64,000 nt of DNA from Sipunculus nudus (GCA_026874595.1 CM049314.1:1759318-1823317), one strand, 5' to 3'. Shown: positions 36,764 through 49,653, counted from the stretch's first letter. Made by a program: numbers and translations. Notes: a model not told the origin generated them from the letters alone.

Positions 36764-37391
36764 GGACATTTCAACGGAACCTATGAACAAGAGCAACTGT
36801 TTAATGTGCTACTTGTTACGCGTCACACACACGCGCGCACACAAACGTTATAACCAGTTCCAAAAAGAACGGCCCCTTTGTCTTACCAAAATATAAACAG
36901 TAACAGGTGGAAATTGCTACAAAAGGGTATCCCTGGTGTTTAATTGCCATGAATCTTAGCCATGAGTACACCACTCAGTAGGAACTCATATTTAGCTAGT
37001 CAGCCTAACTTGAGTCGTGATACAAACAATACAGAGCAATGCATTGCAGTGGTCATCAATTATGTTGCATTTGTATCGTGGTAAACATCCCATAATCTTA
37101 GGCTTCGAATGATGAATTAACTATAAAAATAAATGTCAATTCACAACAAAACTGCCTCTCCTAAGTCATTTCCTGGATCGTGTACAAGTTGGCTGCCGTC
37201 CAGTAACCCGTGTCCAGTGATGCTGGCTATTATAAAGCAAGGTATCGTCTTCCACTTGAAGATACGTTATCAATGTTTGCCCTTATCTATATTACGGTTA
37301 AAGGAAGTTTTACTGGCAATGACCCAAGCTGGAGAATGAAGCCCAGGGTATCCCCGTTAATACCCAGTATTTACTCATGTATTAAATAATG

Positions 37392-37452
<61 letters not shown>

Positions 37453-38065
37453 TCGGAGATTTGGAAACAACCATTTCTGGTCTAATGCAATTATATACAT
37501 AATGCATTATGTCAACTGTTTGTCGTCCAATTTTTATCCTGTTAGTTGGTAGAGGTTATTTGTGTCGCCCCTGTTTGCTGATTGTTTCCAACAAAATATG
37601 CCTAACAATATATTTCCAATAAATTTCAATCAATTTTTCAGGAAGGGGGCCAGACATTGCAAAGATATTTAGGAGCGGATCCAGCCAAAGACTTTTTTCT
37701 ATGTGTTTGTACACATACACACACACCCTCAGACTCACCGATGTAATGCTCAAAAGAGGTTTATGGAAGGGAAAGGTGTACCATGATCAAAGTAATAATA
37801 ACATTTTTTGGTGGGGTGGGCTGGATTTTAAGATTCAAAGTATTCTGTCTTTAAATGTCGGCTTACTCTCCATACAGACTCTTAATGAATATGACACACT
37901 TCATTTTAGTTGACATATCAAGCCACGATTGATATACCTGTCTAATTTTCGTCAGGAAATAGTCATGGAAACTGTAACCTGCATGACTGGTCGGGTTAAA
38001 TGATAGTGATCGGGGGGCCGAGGCATGCGTATAAGGGCGTTTCTGTTGAGAATGTTGATTGACAC
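36764..38065. repeat. Segmental duplication, copy 1
   Basis: Direct repeat of 40272-41475. Shared blocks in the same order include GGACATTTCAAC.GAACC, GATACGTTATCA, GGTTAAAGGAAGTTTTACT, TGGAAACAACC, TCGCCCCTGTTTGCTG, AAGTATTCTGTC and GAGGCATGCGT near the end. A (TA)n tract at 37396-37449 is expanded only in this copy. No gene is recognised in either copy; minus ORF 37863-38222 is unsupported. Confidence 0.85.
37396..37449. repeat. (TA)n microsatellite
   Basis: The matching place in the other duplication copy (about 40758) has only a short ATATATAT run, so this tract grew, or the other shrank, after duplication. Confidence 0.95.
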
Positions 38066-40271
38066 TTAGGTTGCACGTATTCAATTGCGATAAGATTCTT
38101 GTTATATTATTTATAATGCCGGTATTTATCTTATCTATTTTCCTGGTATTTATTTTATCTGTAATGCTGTTGACCTTATGCTGGTCAGATGATAATGTGG
38201 ATATTATCAGTATCAGTATCATTCAATACACAGCTTCACATTACGAAACAACATTATACGGAATAAAATTATAGTTGCGTGTTACCTGAATGTACATATA
38301 GGAATTTTCATATAACTGCTAACATACACTAAAAAAAACCCCAGAAAATCAGACGAAGACGGACTGACGAGGACAACGGCAGACGATTGGGGGGGGGGGG
38401 GGGGGGGGACACGATAAAAATTTCACTTTCGGGACACTAGATACGAAACCGGTACCATCGATATAATTTGGCTAGGATGCAGGTCGCAGTGGTTGTTTAG
38501 TTAAGTCCGGTTACAATTTGTGGCTTACTAACGGAAAGCCAGACGGCCTGGACAATGCGCCAATCCTGTACCTCAGCTGACTTTCTTTCAGTAAAACGTC
38601 ATGCAGGTCTTATATATTAGAATGTAAGGGCATCAGATTTTACTTATTCTTTGTTTATGAGACAATACTGTTCCTTGTTAATTCATACTTGATTGACATT
38701 TTAAAAGTAAATCCACACCCTACGTCACTCAACCTCCTCAGACGTTACATATACCCTTTTATGTCGGGCCTCCCTGAAAATACTTGCCTCCTCAAGCATT
38801 GGGTTGACTATTGATATGCCATTAAAGCACAGAGTACCTGACTAATCTATCTGGTTCTTTGGTAACAAACGTGTGACTGACAGTTTTAAAAAAGATAATG
38901 TAATTGATCTAATTCCTTAACATTTTAAATTTTAACAACCAATTCCATGAGAACCAACCATTTTTAAACTTCTCCCATACGCGTGATATGTATATGACGG
39001 AGAACAGTGATGACGTCACAATATGACGTTATGTACGAAAGCGCCACCAGAGGTCGCTACCGCTACGCAACGTGTTCATAGGCATAGGGAACTCCTCGGC
39101 CTAATTCGTATTCTAGGTTGAGTTTTGGTGAGTTGTTTGGTTGGTTGTGAACAGAAAATAGTTACTGTATTGCACAAAAACTCTACTTGGTCAAAAACAA
39201 AATGGCGTCTCTGAAATGATGAAATCAGTGTCAACAGTTGTCGCGTTTCTAAAACATATGCGGGTACATTTTTATGAAAAAAGGTGGTTAACAGATTTAT
39301 AAAAACTACAATGAGATGGTTTATCTGAATGTCCTTATTTAGCTTGTTGTGGTTTTGTGTCTTTTAAGGTAAAATGACCCTGAAGAGACTTGGTTTAAAC
39401 CCGTTTGCACTTAATGCCTAATTACATTTATACGTGTTCCACGGCCACGTTTGCAGATGTATTGGCCCCGGAACTTTGAATTTGTATGAGGGCATTTGAT
39501 ATTATCTTCTGTCTGCGCAGAACCAACCACCATTCTCAGTTCAGCTTGGTCCGACCACTGGTTCAACCAAAGCACTGACCCGGAGCGCCAAAACTACTTT
39601 GGTCGTAACCAAATGTACAACTAAAATTTGGTCAGAGCACCAAAACACGCCCCTTCCTAAGATGTATCAAGGTCTCAGCCATTTTGCCCCGGAAAAAAAA
39701 ATTGCAAAGAAGGTCAAGGCCGCGCCCCCGGGTGATTTAAACAATCTTACATTTAAAGATACACGCAACGTGGTTGAAGGCACTCGGAACTATATTATTG
39801 ATATTATTAATTATATTTAAGGAATTCATGGCGTGAGAATCGTAGATTTCTTGTGGTTCATGAATTTTTGTTGCATTGAAGTAGTGTCGCCTAAGTTTGC
39901 TGCATGAGGATAAAGTTGACACCTACAGGTGCCCTTTCTGGAGTGAATTTTACTCTCATGCAGTTTCACTCTTCGCCTTGTTGCCATGACACCTAAAGAC
40001 GCCGTGGGGCAAGATCAAATATCTTGTTATAGCTCTTATAAAATGTATTCTAGCAATTTTTGTAAATGTTCTTGTTTAATCAATACTTCAGGATGAAGTT
40101 TATTAAGGATGGTTTTGTTATAAACCGTTGTTGTTGTTCACCGTATTTCAGGCGCAGAAAATACCCATTCCGTGGGCATATCCTAGAGCCATAGATACAT
40201 ATAAGTGTCTTACGAGATGAGGCGAGATGTTTCGAGTTTATCGAAGTGTAAGGATAGTGGAATGACCTCTC
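38066..40271. other. Intergenic, no gene recognised
   Basis: Contains a 20-G tract (38389-38408), a TGACGTCA palindrome (39011-39018), and no ORF resembling a known family. Confidence 0.5.
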
Positions 40272-41475
40272 GTGGACATTTCAACAGAACCAATAAACAT
40301 GATTTACCGGACACTGTTTTTGTGCAATTGCTTTACTGTTACGTCACACACACATTATAAACAGTTCCAAAAAGGAAAAAGAATGGTTACCCCCATGCAA
40401 AACGGCCAGTTTGTCTTACAAAATATAAACGTAAAAAAATCCAGCTGGAATTGGCTACTGAAATGGAGGATGGTTTTTGTTTTCTTGTTTTGAAAATACT
40501 ACGAAGCCCATAACGTAGAGACATGTTTTTGGTCCTCAATACAAGATAATATATCATACTAGAAGATCGATTTAATCTTTTTTTCAAGGCGTGTATGTTC
40601 TGATAGTCGATCGAAATGCAATATATATACAGCAATTATAGTCTTTCACTCTGGAGATACGTTATCAGTGTGTGTTCATGGTTAAAGGAAGTTTTACTTG
40701 AAATGACCCAGTGTAGCTCCGTTAACACCCAGCATTTTTTCTCGTATTAAACATTCAAATATATATGAATTTGTTGCCTTGGAAACAACCTTTTTTCTGG
40801 TATAATGCAAAAATATGCATATTGCATTATTTATTAGTCCGTGAGCAAATATCACATCTACAACCCCCCCCCCCCCCCCCACCCTTGCTTAAAAAAGTGA
40901 AACTGTTACTAATGGGAATACTGTGGACATGTTATGAAATTTAATTTTATCTTCATCCAGCTAGTTGGCAGAGGTTATTTCTGTCGCCCCTGTTTGCTGT
41001 TTGTTTCCCAAAAAGATATGCTTAACAACATGTTCTCAGTAAATTTCAATTAATTTTTTATGAAGGGGGCCTGACTTGTCAAAGAACGATTGCTATTTAC
41101 ATTTATAGGCGGACACAGCCACATACTCTTTTTTGCTGTTTGTTGTCTCTTCACACACACACACACATTGTTAGGATCAATGGACGTTTATGGAGAGAGG
41201 TAAAGGTGTAAAGAAATACAATATCTTTTAATTTTATTGGTGGGGAGATCTGGATGTTAAGTATTCTGTCCTTTTGTGTCGACTTACTGATCATGCAGAT
41301 TCTAAGTGAATATGAACAAGCAATATATATGCTATTCAAAGCCTTGACTGATACGTGTCTTTTCGTCAGGTCAAAGTCATGGTACCTGTAACCCGACTGA
41401 TCAGGTTTAATGATAATAGGGGTGGCGGAGGCATGCGTTTTATAAGCGTTTCTGTTCAGTATATTGACTTACTGA
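40272..41475. repeat. Segmental duplication, copy 2
   Basis: Counterpart of 36764-38065, about 3.4 kb further on in direct orientation, with many small indels. A 17-C tract (40864-40880) is present only here. Confidence 0.85.
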
Positions 41476-41522
41476 GTGAGATGGAAGAATAAGTGTTTGA
41501 CAGTGAGGCAGCACGTAATCAA

Positions 41523-41644
41523 GATATGTAGTTTGTAGCCCCATGACTACCTCCGCTGTCACTAGATATGTTGTCTGTAGCTCCATGACTACTTCCGCTG
41601 TCACAAAATATGTAGTCTGTAGCTCCATGACTACCTCCGCCAGG
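41523..41644. repeat. 42-bp tandem repeat, about 2.9 copies
   Basis: Unit TATGTAGTCTGTAGCTCCAT + GACTACCTCCGCTGTCAC plus four bases. It opens a 14-residue periodic ORF on the minus strand that I do not regard as coding. A single diverged unit precedes the matching segment at 57.7 kb. Confidence 0.9.
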
Positions 41645-41758
41645 ATCCTAATCAAACTGTGTATATCCGATGTCACGGTTCACAGGTCAGCTGCAGTACA
41701 AGCACGAACCTTAAACCAGTGACTGGGATTGTCTTATCTTAAAGTGTCGCACATTCGT

Positions 41759-41820
<62 letters not shown>

Positions 41821-41923
41821 CCTTACCCATTTAACTATAATCCGTAGAACAACTTCGCATTAAGTTGCTAACAGACGAACCATCCATGTAACTCAGTAAT
41901 GAATCAAGGAAATTAAACATACC
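41622..41923. repeat. PLAC8 3'-flank duplication, left half (split from its right half by a retrotransposon)
   Basis: Matches 57775-58094: AGGATCCTAATCAAACTGTG, TGTCACGGTTCACAGG, a (TA)n tract (41763-41818 here), CGTAGAACAAC, GCATTAAGTTGCTAACAG and GAATCAAGGAA. The right half of the same unit continues at 49313 after the LTR element. Confidence 0.88.
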
Positions 41924-43379
41924 TAGACTGACACAAATGTATTACCTGACCAGGGTAAGTCGAAAGAAAACTTCATAGAACAATAAAATTAAGTCAGGGA
42001 AAAGTAGTCTACACAACGTATTACTGTAGTTTGCTTTTAATTTTGGGGAAATTTGGGACTTGGCGGCATGCACTTGTACAATGTAAAGAAATAGAACAAC
42101 ACAGTTTAACTGAAATATAATTAAGTTTCTAAACTTTCAAATAATCAAACTTGAATACCAATCCACAAAACTCTCCAGGTGTTTCAGACATGTTACATTT
42201 TATACCGTATAGGTAGTCAGATCTACTAAAGAAACTCAAGGCAATACCCATGCACAACTAGTCCAGTAGTGTGTGCGCCAGAATAGTCACTTGCATTTGG
42301 GCAAGTGTAATTTTTTTATGATATTAACTTTAAAGCTATAATATTAAGCGTTTAAGTAAAATTGTCTTATGTGGTAATGTTAAACATTTTAAACAAAAGT
42401 GGTTTCTAAAATTTTGATAAAATAGATCTGTAATAGTTTCATTTTACAGCAAAAAGTAATAACTCACGTGCAGTAAATAGGTAAAAATTTGTGAAAATTT
42501 TAAATAACTTTATAGTATACATATGTATTAATACTGAATGCAGTGAAGATTCAAACTGATAAGTTCTCCTTTGTGGAAAATCATACAACCATTAAGGTCA
42601 AAACGTGGATAAAATATGACCATGTGTGCAACAGAGGTAATCACTAGAGAATAACAAGATAAGTGTCTATTTGGTTGATCTAAATTATTAAGTCCAGCTC
42701 TTGTAAACTTGTGATATGTTATTTATTCATAATTAATTTTCACATGTTATTTAGATTAGCCACAGTCAAGCACAAAACACTTTAAAACTATTAGCTTGTA
42801 TCAGTTGGACATATAAGAGAGAACAATAGGCTCAATTATTAATTAATATTTTATATAAGTATTATTATTATGAGTGTTATTAGTTATATATTTCTTATTT
42901 CTTATTTTATTATTATTTAGAGAAACTTAGAACTGATGAATACATGTTGAGTATACGGGGCGATGGCTGTATTGGTAGGTTCACACGTCAGTATGACCAG
43001 GTGTATTCTCCTCAACAGAGATTTGTGTGGTGTTTGATAATCTGTGCTGCCTTGTTAGACTAGTGTTCCGATAGGAATCGCAGTTTCAAGGTACATTATA
43101 TAACCCCCAATGTAACACGGAAATCACAGCGGTCTTTTATTTGATTAATATCAGATAAATGTATATATATATATATAACGTTTTTATTATTCCACACTAT
43201 TTCATTACTTGTCTAAGACATATAACATCCCAAACATTCAATAAATCAAAATCAAAGCTTTGCAAATTTTGTAGTCTGGTCACTGAATAAATACAATTGA
43301 GGCGAAATGACAGTACATTATAACTTTAAAAAATCAAATCTTCCACTTACTTTTATTGTTTACACCCACCATACACATA

Positions 43380-45995
43380 GTGTTTTATTCATAGTGTCTT
43401 ACCTCCACTGTCATAATCTTTCATTAAAGATTTATCCGTTCCTTTCTTTTCCCTTTCCATATAAATTTAAATAACTGTCTTTCAATTTCTCTTATGTAAT
43501 TTTTGGTAAGACTATAGCAGTTTATTTACATTTTGAATATTCAAGTGACTTTGATAATACAATTCGTCCCCTCAAAGTCAAATCTCTTAGCCTCCACATG
43601 TAAGGACTTTGTTTTACGTCAAGGAGTTTCGGTTTAATATTCTTTATAGCCATATCTTGTTTGTTTGTTTTTTTTTGTTATATAAACACCAAACAATTTT
43701 ATACAATCTTTCCAATTCAGAACCAAGGTAAACTTAGAATTGAGTTCTGAACATATCTCCAATCCTTCTGACTTTTCTTCATATACTTTAAGACCGGATA
43801 TATTTGGAGGATGGTGATATTCATGAGTTAAATGGCTTAAATTTTCATCTTTGATGAGAACTGTTAAGTCATCTGCTTAAAGTACACATTTAAGAATATT
43901 AAGGTCATTTCAAAGAATTCCTTGAATTTGCTTTTATCTGTTTTATTTTTCCCTGCTAATATTTCAACAAAAATATTAAATATTATGGGGAGAGTGGGTC
44001 CATTGGATGCACTCCTCTCACTTCTAAGAAATAACCTGAGGAGTTTCCTTTGTTCATAATACATAGACTGATGTTAGCATAGAAAGGTTTGTCCCATGAT
44101 ATTAAAATTTCTCACAAAATAGTTTCGAAACCTCTGTCATATAATTCCATCCCAATGATTCAAAGTTTTTTTTCAAAATTAACACTGAAAAGTAACCCTT
44201 GTTGATCTATTATCTTAAGGTATTTTAATGTATCTAAAACTGTTCTCAATGCATCCCCTATAATGCTGCCTTTAATAAAACAATGTTGAACAGTACTAAC
44301 AATTTAAGGTAGAATTTTCTTTATTCTTTCTGCAAATAACCTTAGATGCAATTATATAGTCGATATTAAAAAGGAAAATTGGTCTCCGGTTTTTTGTTAA
44401 TAATCTATCTTTAACTTTCTTATCAATAAGTGTTATCACAGACTGCCTTTGAGAGGGAGACATTTAACCTATCTGAAGAGATTAACTAAACGAATTAATA
44501 ATTGAAATTCCAATATTGTTCCAAAATGATTATAAAATTCTATGATTAACCAATCATTTCTTGGAGAATAATACTTTTTAAACTTTTACTTATATTTTCA
44601 CATTCTCCTAACATCGTTGGTCCCTCACATAGCTCTTTCTTTTCTGCTGTCAGTTTTGTTATGGCTGAATTGTCTAAACAATATTGAGCCTCCAAAGAAT
44701 TTAGTTCCACATTCTTACTTTTATAAAGATTAGCATAAATTATTTTAGAATGGTCCAGAATACCCTTTTCACTTGTAACAATTGAGCCTGATTCTAATTT
44801 TTATTTCCGAATATGTTTCCTACTGTCATTTCTTTTCTCCAATTGATAGAAGTATCTTGTACTTCTCTCACCATATTCTCTCATCCTGACTTTTGCTCTA
44901 ATAATAATCCCTTCTGCTCGTTTCAGTTCAATATTATTTATGTCCTCTTTGATATAAAAATAACCTCTTTATTAATTGCTTAACGTTATAATTGTTTCAA
45001 TCTCTCCATTAATGTGTAATAATGTTGATATGTTTCTTTTTTTTTCCTTTCCAAATATAATTATTTTCTTCCTAATAGAACACTTAATCATTTCTTAGTT
45101 GTTTCTGCAATCCATATCTGAAAATTCGTCGAACCATTAGTCCAATTTATCATTAATTTTATATAAGGTGCATCTTGTAACAGAACATTATTTAATTTCC
45201 AATATCCCTTCCCCCCGTCTAAGTCGGTAATAGTTTCAAATTCTAATAGGACTTCAGAGTGATCTAACAATGCCGCTGCAGGTATCTCAGCTTTAATAAC
45301 AAAGTTTTGCATCTGACTAAATATGAAAAACATGTCTTATCTACACTTTATTGATGGTTGCGCTTGTGTTCCAGTATATATGATTTTATAGTTTTATTTC
45401 TCAGTCACCATATGTCTACAAGTGTCCACTCTGATATGATATCTTTTAGAATATCAACTGACTTAGATTTAACAATTTGTCTACTACAACATTTATCAAT
45501 GTAATCTAAAACAATATTGAAATCTCCTCCTGATATCAAATGCCTGTCCTGAGTTATCCCATAATGTATTAATGTATCTCTAATTCTCTTAAAGAAAATA
45601 ATTTGTTTATTTCAAGGTTAGGTTAATAGATATTGCAGAGATAAATATGGCCTTGAATTGAAGTATCTAGAAAAGGTAATCTGCCTTCATTTCTTTAAAC
45701 ATTCTGATAATTCCATAATCCAAACCCGATTAAAAAAGTACAGCTATGCCTCTACTTGGACTGCTGCCATGGTCATATATTATATTTTCTGCTCACTCAT
45801 TCCACGATTGTGTGTATATTTCTTGTAAGAATATTATATCAGCCTTGATTTTTCGTACCAATGTTAAGTCACCCCTACTTTTCTTAAAGTTGTTCAGACC
45901 CCTAACATTTAATGTAGCTACCTTAATTCTTGGAGACCTCTTGAATTTCGTAATTAGTCATATATTGCTGCAGTTGTACAAAAACAGTTAACAGA
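43380..45995 (-). mobile_element. Degenerate LINE (APE endonuclease plus RT), nested in the 5' LTR
   Basis: Read on the minus strand from about 45930: endonuclease start VATLNVRGLNNFKK and KADIIFLQE, then, near 45300-45130, DHSEVLLEFETITD and GGKGYWKLNNVLLQD, the endonuclease C-terminus. RT pieces follow: a tract with RRPIFLFNIDYIIASKVI (about 44390-44330) and PTLPIIFNIFVEILAGKN (about 43990-43930). Stops and frameshifts are frequent. Motifs resemble the L1/Tx1 side of APE-type LINEs. Exact ends were not found; the inserted block in the LTR could extend from about 42035 to 46300. Confidence 0.82.
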
Positions 45996-46464
45996 TTCAA
46001 AATATATATCTTCCATTATCAAGAAGAGTATATATAAAACTACAAAATACCTAACTATCTCATGTTATACAAGCAATTATCAACTTTTGATCTGTTGAAA
46101 TGAAATACTTTACCAGTCTATGTACGTCAAACAGCTAAATGAGGTTAATTATTGCAAAGGTTAGCACCATACAGGGAAGGATGCTACAAGGCTGTATATT
46201 AAATGGTACTTATATATGATCATGAAGTATAGTCAGGGAGACTGAGTTGATTATATTTAATAACGTTACACTTGTTGTTGTTTAAATAGGAGTGCCGCAT
46301 GGGCCGGTGAAAAAGGAATTATATTTTTACGTAAGCATTTAAACTTTCTGCACTACGCTTTATTATAATAAGATGACAGAAGCTTCTAGAGAATCAGGAA
46401 GTTGATAATTTCCAGAGGTGCAGACGCCAGAAAAGCCCGGAGCGTACGTTGGCTAGCTAGATAG

Positions 46465-46500
46465 TTCTGGAAAATTTGGTGACCCGGATATATATAAACT
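46465..46500 (+). promoter_or_regulatory. LTR promoter: TATA box with adjacent heat-shock-element-like word
   Basis: ATATATATAAA at about 46488 sits in the 5' LTR, with TTCTGGAA at 46465-46472 just upstream and GAAGCTTCTAGAG at 46379-46391 further up. TTCnnGAA and GAAnnTTCnnGAG arrays are heat-shock-factor-like sites. The 3' LTR has lost this section. Confidence 0.4.
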
Positions 46501-47049
46501 TATCAAGGCCGTTTAGGGTCAGTGTCAACTGGTGACGAGAAGTGTTGTGTTAACCACAGGTTGGGTCTACACCGAGATGGATGTATTTAAAATACCGCGT
46601 AGGACAATATTGGTCCTTGAGACAGTATATATGTAGCTGAACAGGGCGCTATAGAATTACGTCGATGTACCTGCGTGAAGACATTATTTCTTTTAAGAGA
46701 GGAGCCAACCTACGACGGCGGAAGCCAACTGTTGGACGTAACCGGAATAAACCTGAGTTTTGTTTACCCCTAGAACGAGTGTTTATTTTGGACTTTCGCG
46801 TGAAAGAACCCGTAAAAAAATCCACTGCGTGAGTGGTGTGACATATATAAAGCGGAAGCTCGTCCAGGACAGACATCAAAGGAAATCAATAAAAAATCCA
46901 ACAGATTGAACTGTGTGCCGAATTTGTTTGAGCCGTAATTGGCAATATACATAAAAAGCAGATGTACTTCTGCCAAGAGTCGGAATATTTCGTGAGGACT
47001 GTTGTCAATAGGGCTAAGAGCGTTATCAAACAGTGCTAAGATCAACATG

Positions 47050-47600
47050 GCGACGACAGTCCAGCAGTTAATTAAAGTTAGCCAAGAGCTGGGATATAAA
47101 GGAACAGCCTTGCGGGAGTTCGTGAGAGAGCAGCAGATCGCTGACAGAGAGGAAAGACAGAAGGGGGAGGGTGGGAGGGGGTCAGAACGACAGAGAGAGA
47201 GAAAGAGAGACAAAGGGACAGAGAGAACAAGCAGAAGGAAAGAAAGAGAGACAAATAGAAATAGAGAGGGGTCAAGTAGAAGGAGAAGAGAGATCGAGAG
47301 AGAGGCAGAGAGATATAGAGAGCGAACAAGCAGCTAGAGAAGAGAGGGAGAGAAAGACAACATGAGCTTCTCATTTTGGAAAGGAGACTCCAGCTGCAAG
47401 AGAAAATCGTACAGCCTAGGACTCTAGTGACTACAGTGGATGTACGTTGCCCGGAGATATCCCGATTCACCGAAAGAGATGACCTGGACAGTTACCTGTC
47501 GCAGTTTGAGAGAATTTCAGACACTGTCGAATAGGCAGTCAATTGTGATGCAGTTAGGAATTAGGTCGAGAAGCATCTGACACTAAATTGAAGGATAAAG
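47050..47600 (+). pseudogene. Gag remnant of the second LTR element
   Basis: An ORF from the ATG at 47048 gives ATTVQQLIKVSQELGYKG, then a long Arg/Glu-rich charged stretch (probable helix or coiled coil). After a frame change come ERRLQLQEKIV (about 47380) and RFTERDDLDSYLSQFERIS (about 47464-47520), typical of gypsy gag with a SCAN-like fold. A stop at 47531 ends it. Low-complexity AGAG-rich sequence makes ORFs on the opposite strand too. Confidence 0.7.
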
Positions 47601-47920
47601 GAATCTGTTGCTTTAATGTGGTAACATTGGTCGATTACATTGAAGGAATTACAATAATTGTGGGAGGGTCGGTCAGTTAGCGCGAGATTGCAGGATTTTG
47701 TCGACACGGGATAATGAGAGTGATGAGAGCCAAGTAAGCCAGAGAGCTAGTCAGACTGTGATTAACTCGGATGTTGCGTCTATTATTGTAGAGGGGGAGA
47801 CAGGTTTAAACTGAGACTGCAGAGGGTCAGCCAGGAGGTCCTGTAGACTGATGTACACTTTATGCTAGTGCTTGAGTTATTACACGGTCCGAAGGTCGAT
47901 TACCAGTAGCCCAGGGTAGA

Positions 47921-48139
47921 GTGGCTGACAGTGATGTAATTATGATGATTAGAGACGCCGGGTGCCATGATGTTATTGTTCAGACTAGTCTGGTAGGTAG
48001 TGACCAGTTGTTAAACAAGAAGGCACGTGGTTTTAATCAGCACAAGATTGTGCATAGCATGGCGGCAATAGCCATAGACACACCGCACTATGTAGGCAAA
48101 TTTGAGGCCGTTTGTGTAGACAACCCCATGTTCGATTAA
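47921..48139 (+). pseudogene. Aspartic protease remnant of the second LTR element
   Basis: The frame has MIRDAGCHDVIVQTSLV, where the catalytic triplet is DAG instead of D[ST]G, then AIAIDTPHYVGKFEAVC and DNPMFD, matching the flap and C-terminal region of gypsy proteases. A stop follows at 48137-48139. The Asp is kept. Confidence 0.7.
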
Positions 48140-48855
48140 CTGTTTGTAACATGGTCGGGGTTCGTCAGCCACATGATCCACACCCTGAGTGGCATGTTAG
48201 TACAAGGCTTCAGGTTAAGCAGTCTTTGCAGGAAGATGAGCCAGTCAGGTGTCAACCGTACCCTGTACCTTATGCTAATAATATGTGACAGTCTATGTAA
48301 GATGAATAGAGTAGCCAGTCCTAAAACCAAGAAGAAGACAGGGCCGTTTATTGGCTTGGTCGGATATTACAGGAATTGGTACAATGTAAAAATCAATTCA
48401 AGGTTGTAAAACAATGCAGCTGACTTCTTAAGTCGTGCTGTGTAAATAGGCCTGAAACAGATTGTGTAAACAGAGGTAAAACATGTTTCATTGTGAGAAT
48501 ATGACTCTTGATGTGGATGAACATACAAAAATGCTACACTGGAAATGATATTATGGTATGTTGTAGAATTGATACATATGTAGTGTAGGATGAGGCCATG
48601 TTATTGGATGTATGTTAAATGATGTTATGAGGTATGATGATGTTGTGTTTTTATACATGTACTGAGCATGGACCGTTGGCAGAACCATTGTATTTATACA
48701 CAATGTAAGCCATGTAATACTGATAATACAGTGTCATCACTAGTGGAAGCTTGTAGTTTTTACGATGAATAAATTGATATTGTAAACAGTATACACTTGT
48801 GTTTTGTTTGGGACTTGAAAATATCTTTCAGAGATATTCCTTAAGGTGGGGCGAG

Positions 48856-49312
48856 TGACAAAAATGTATTACTAAACTAGGCTATATCAAATGGGAACTT
48901 CATATAATAATGAAAGAGAGTTGGGGAGAAGTAGTCTACACAGAGTTTTACTAGATCAGGCCTTGTTAAATAGTACTCTCACAGAATAATGAGCTTGTGA
49001 CGAGACGTGTTGTGTTAACCACAGGTTAGGTCTACACCGATCAGGTTGTATTTAAAATACCGCGTAGGACAATATTGGTCCTTGAGACAGTATATATGTA
49101 GACGAACAGAGCGCTATAGAATTACGTCGATGTACCTTGGTGAAGACATTATTTCTTTTAAGAGAGGACCAAATCTACGACGGCGGAAGCCAATTGTTGG
49201 ACGTTACTGGAATAAATCTGAGTTTTGTTTACCCCTAGGACGAATGATTATTTTGGACTTTTTTTGTAAATGCACCCGGGAAATATGTGTCCGCACCGTG
49301 TGTGGTGTGACA
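48856..49312 (+). repeat. 3' LTR of the second LTR element (457 bp)
   Basis: Long near-identical blocks with the 5' LTR at 46528-46843, for example GTATTTAAAATACCGCGTAG and AGACATTATTTCTTTTAAGA, and with 41929-42035. It lacks the TATA-bearing middle of the 5' LTR. Confidence 0.9.
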
Positions 49313-49580
49313 TAGGCCCCCTGAGGGAGGAATGATTAATAATAAAGTAATTATGTCACAATGAGGTCCATTTGGTTAATAAAGAGATATCAACAAATGA
49401 TTGAGAATGATACGCAAATATCACGGACCAAATATAATGGATGAATAATAAATGATGAAATAACTCGGGAAATACTTGTGCATAGGATAGCCGTTAAAAC
49501 AAATCGTAGATACAGCATAAGTTTATGATTTATTACTTTAAAATTATGACCTTTGTGTTCTGCAGGTGTACAAAAAGGTC
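49313..49580. repeat. PLAC8 3'-flank duplication, right half
   Basis: Matches 58095-58310, including AAGTTTATGATTTATTAC, which holds the minus-strand polyadenylation signal of gene B. It leads directly into the gene B 3' UTR. Confidence 0.88.
49529..49534 (-). terminator. Polyadenylation signal of PLAC8-like gene B
   Basis: AATAAA on the minus strand 120 bases past the gene B stop. It is conserved in the duplicated segment at 58270-58275. Confidence 0.6.
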
Positions 49581-49653
49581 AGGGCTATGGTATAGGTAAC
49601 AGTTAGTGAGCCTAACATGGCGCTGCAGAAAGTTGACAATCCTCACAGCCTGT

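Larger units (their letters stand above)
41929..49312 (+). mobile_element. Second gypsy-type LTR retrotransposon, internally deleted, with nested LINE
   Basis: The 3' LTR is 48856-49312, starting TGACA after the purine tract GGTGGGGCGAG and ending GGTGTGACA. The 5' LTR starts TGACACAAATG at 41929 and ends GGTGTGACA at 46843, but is split by about 4 kb of inserted sequence. Target copies are TAGAC (41924-41928) and TAGGC (49313-49317). The unoccupied paralogous site near 58095 reads CTAGGCCCC. Internal remains are a gag piece, a protease piece and the two ends of the RT/RNase H region (FIGLVGYYR at about 48338, AADFLSRAV before 48445). Most of pol is deleted. Confidence 0.88.

Noticed and set aside
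27509-39018. TGACGTCA (CRE) palindromes at 27509-27516 and 39011-39018
   Set aside because: Two 8-base matches in 64 kb are near chance expectation and neither is placed next to a gene start.
41440-41676. Minus-strand ORF with 14-residue repeats
   Set aside because: Product of a 42-bp tandem repeat; no start context or domain, and not preserved in the 57.7-kb duplicate.
47078-47470. Minus-strand Ser/Leu/Phe-rich ORFs opposite the gag remnant
   Set aside because: Antisense of AGAG-rich gag sequence; low complexity and no domain.
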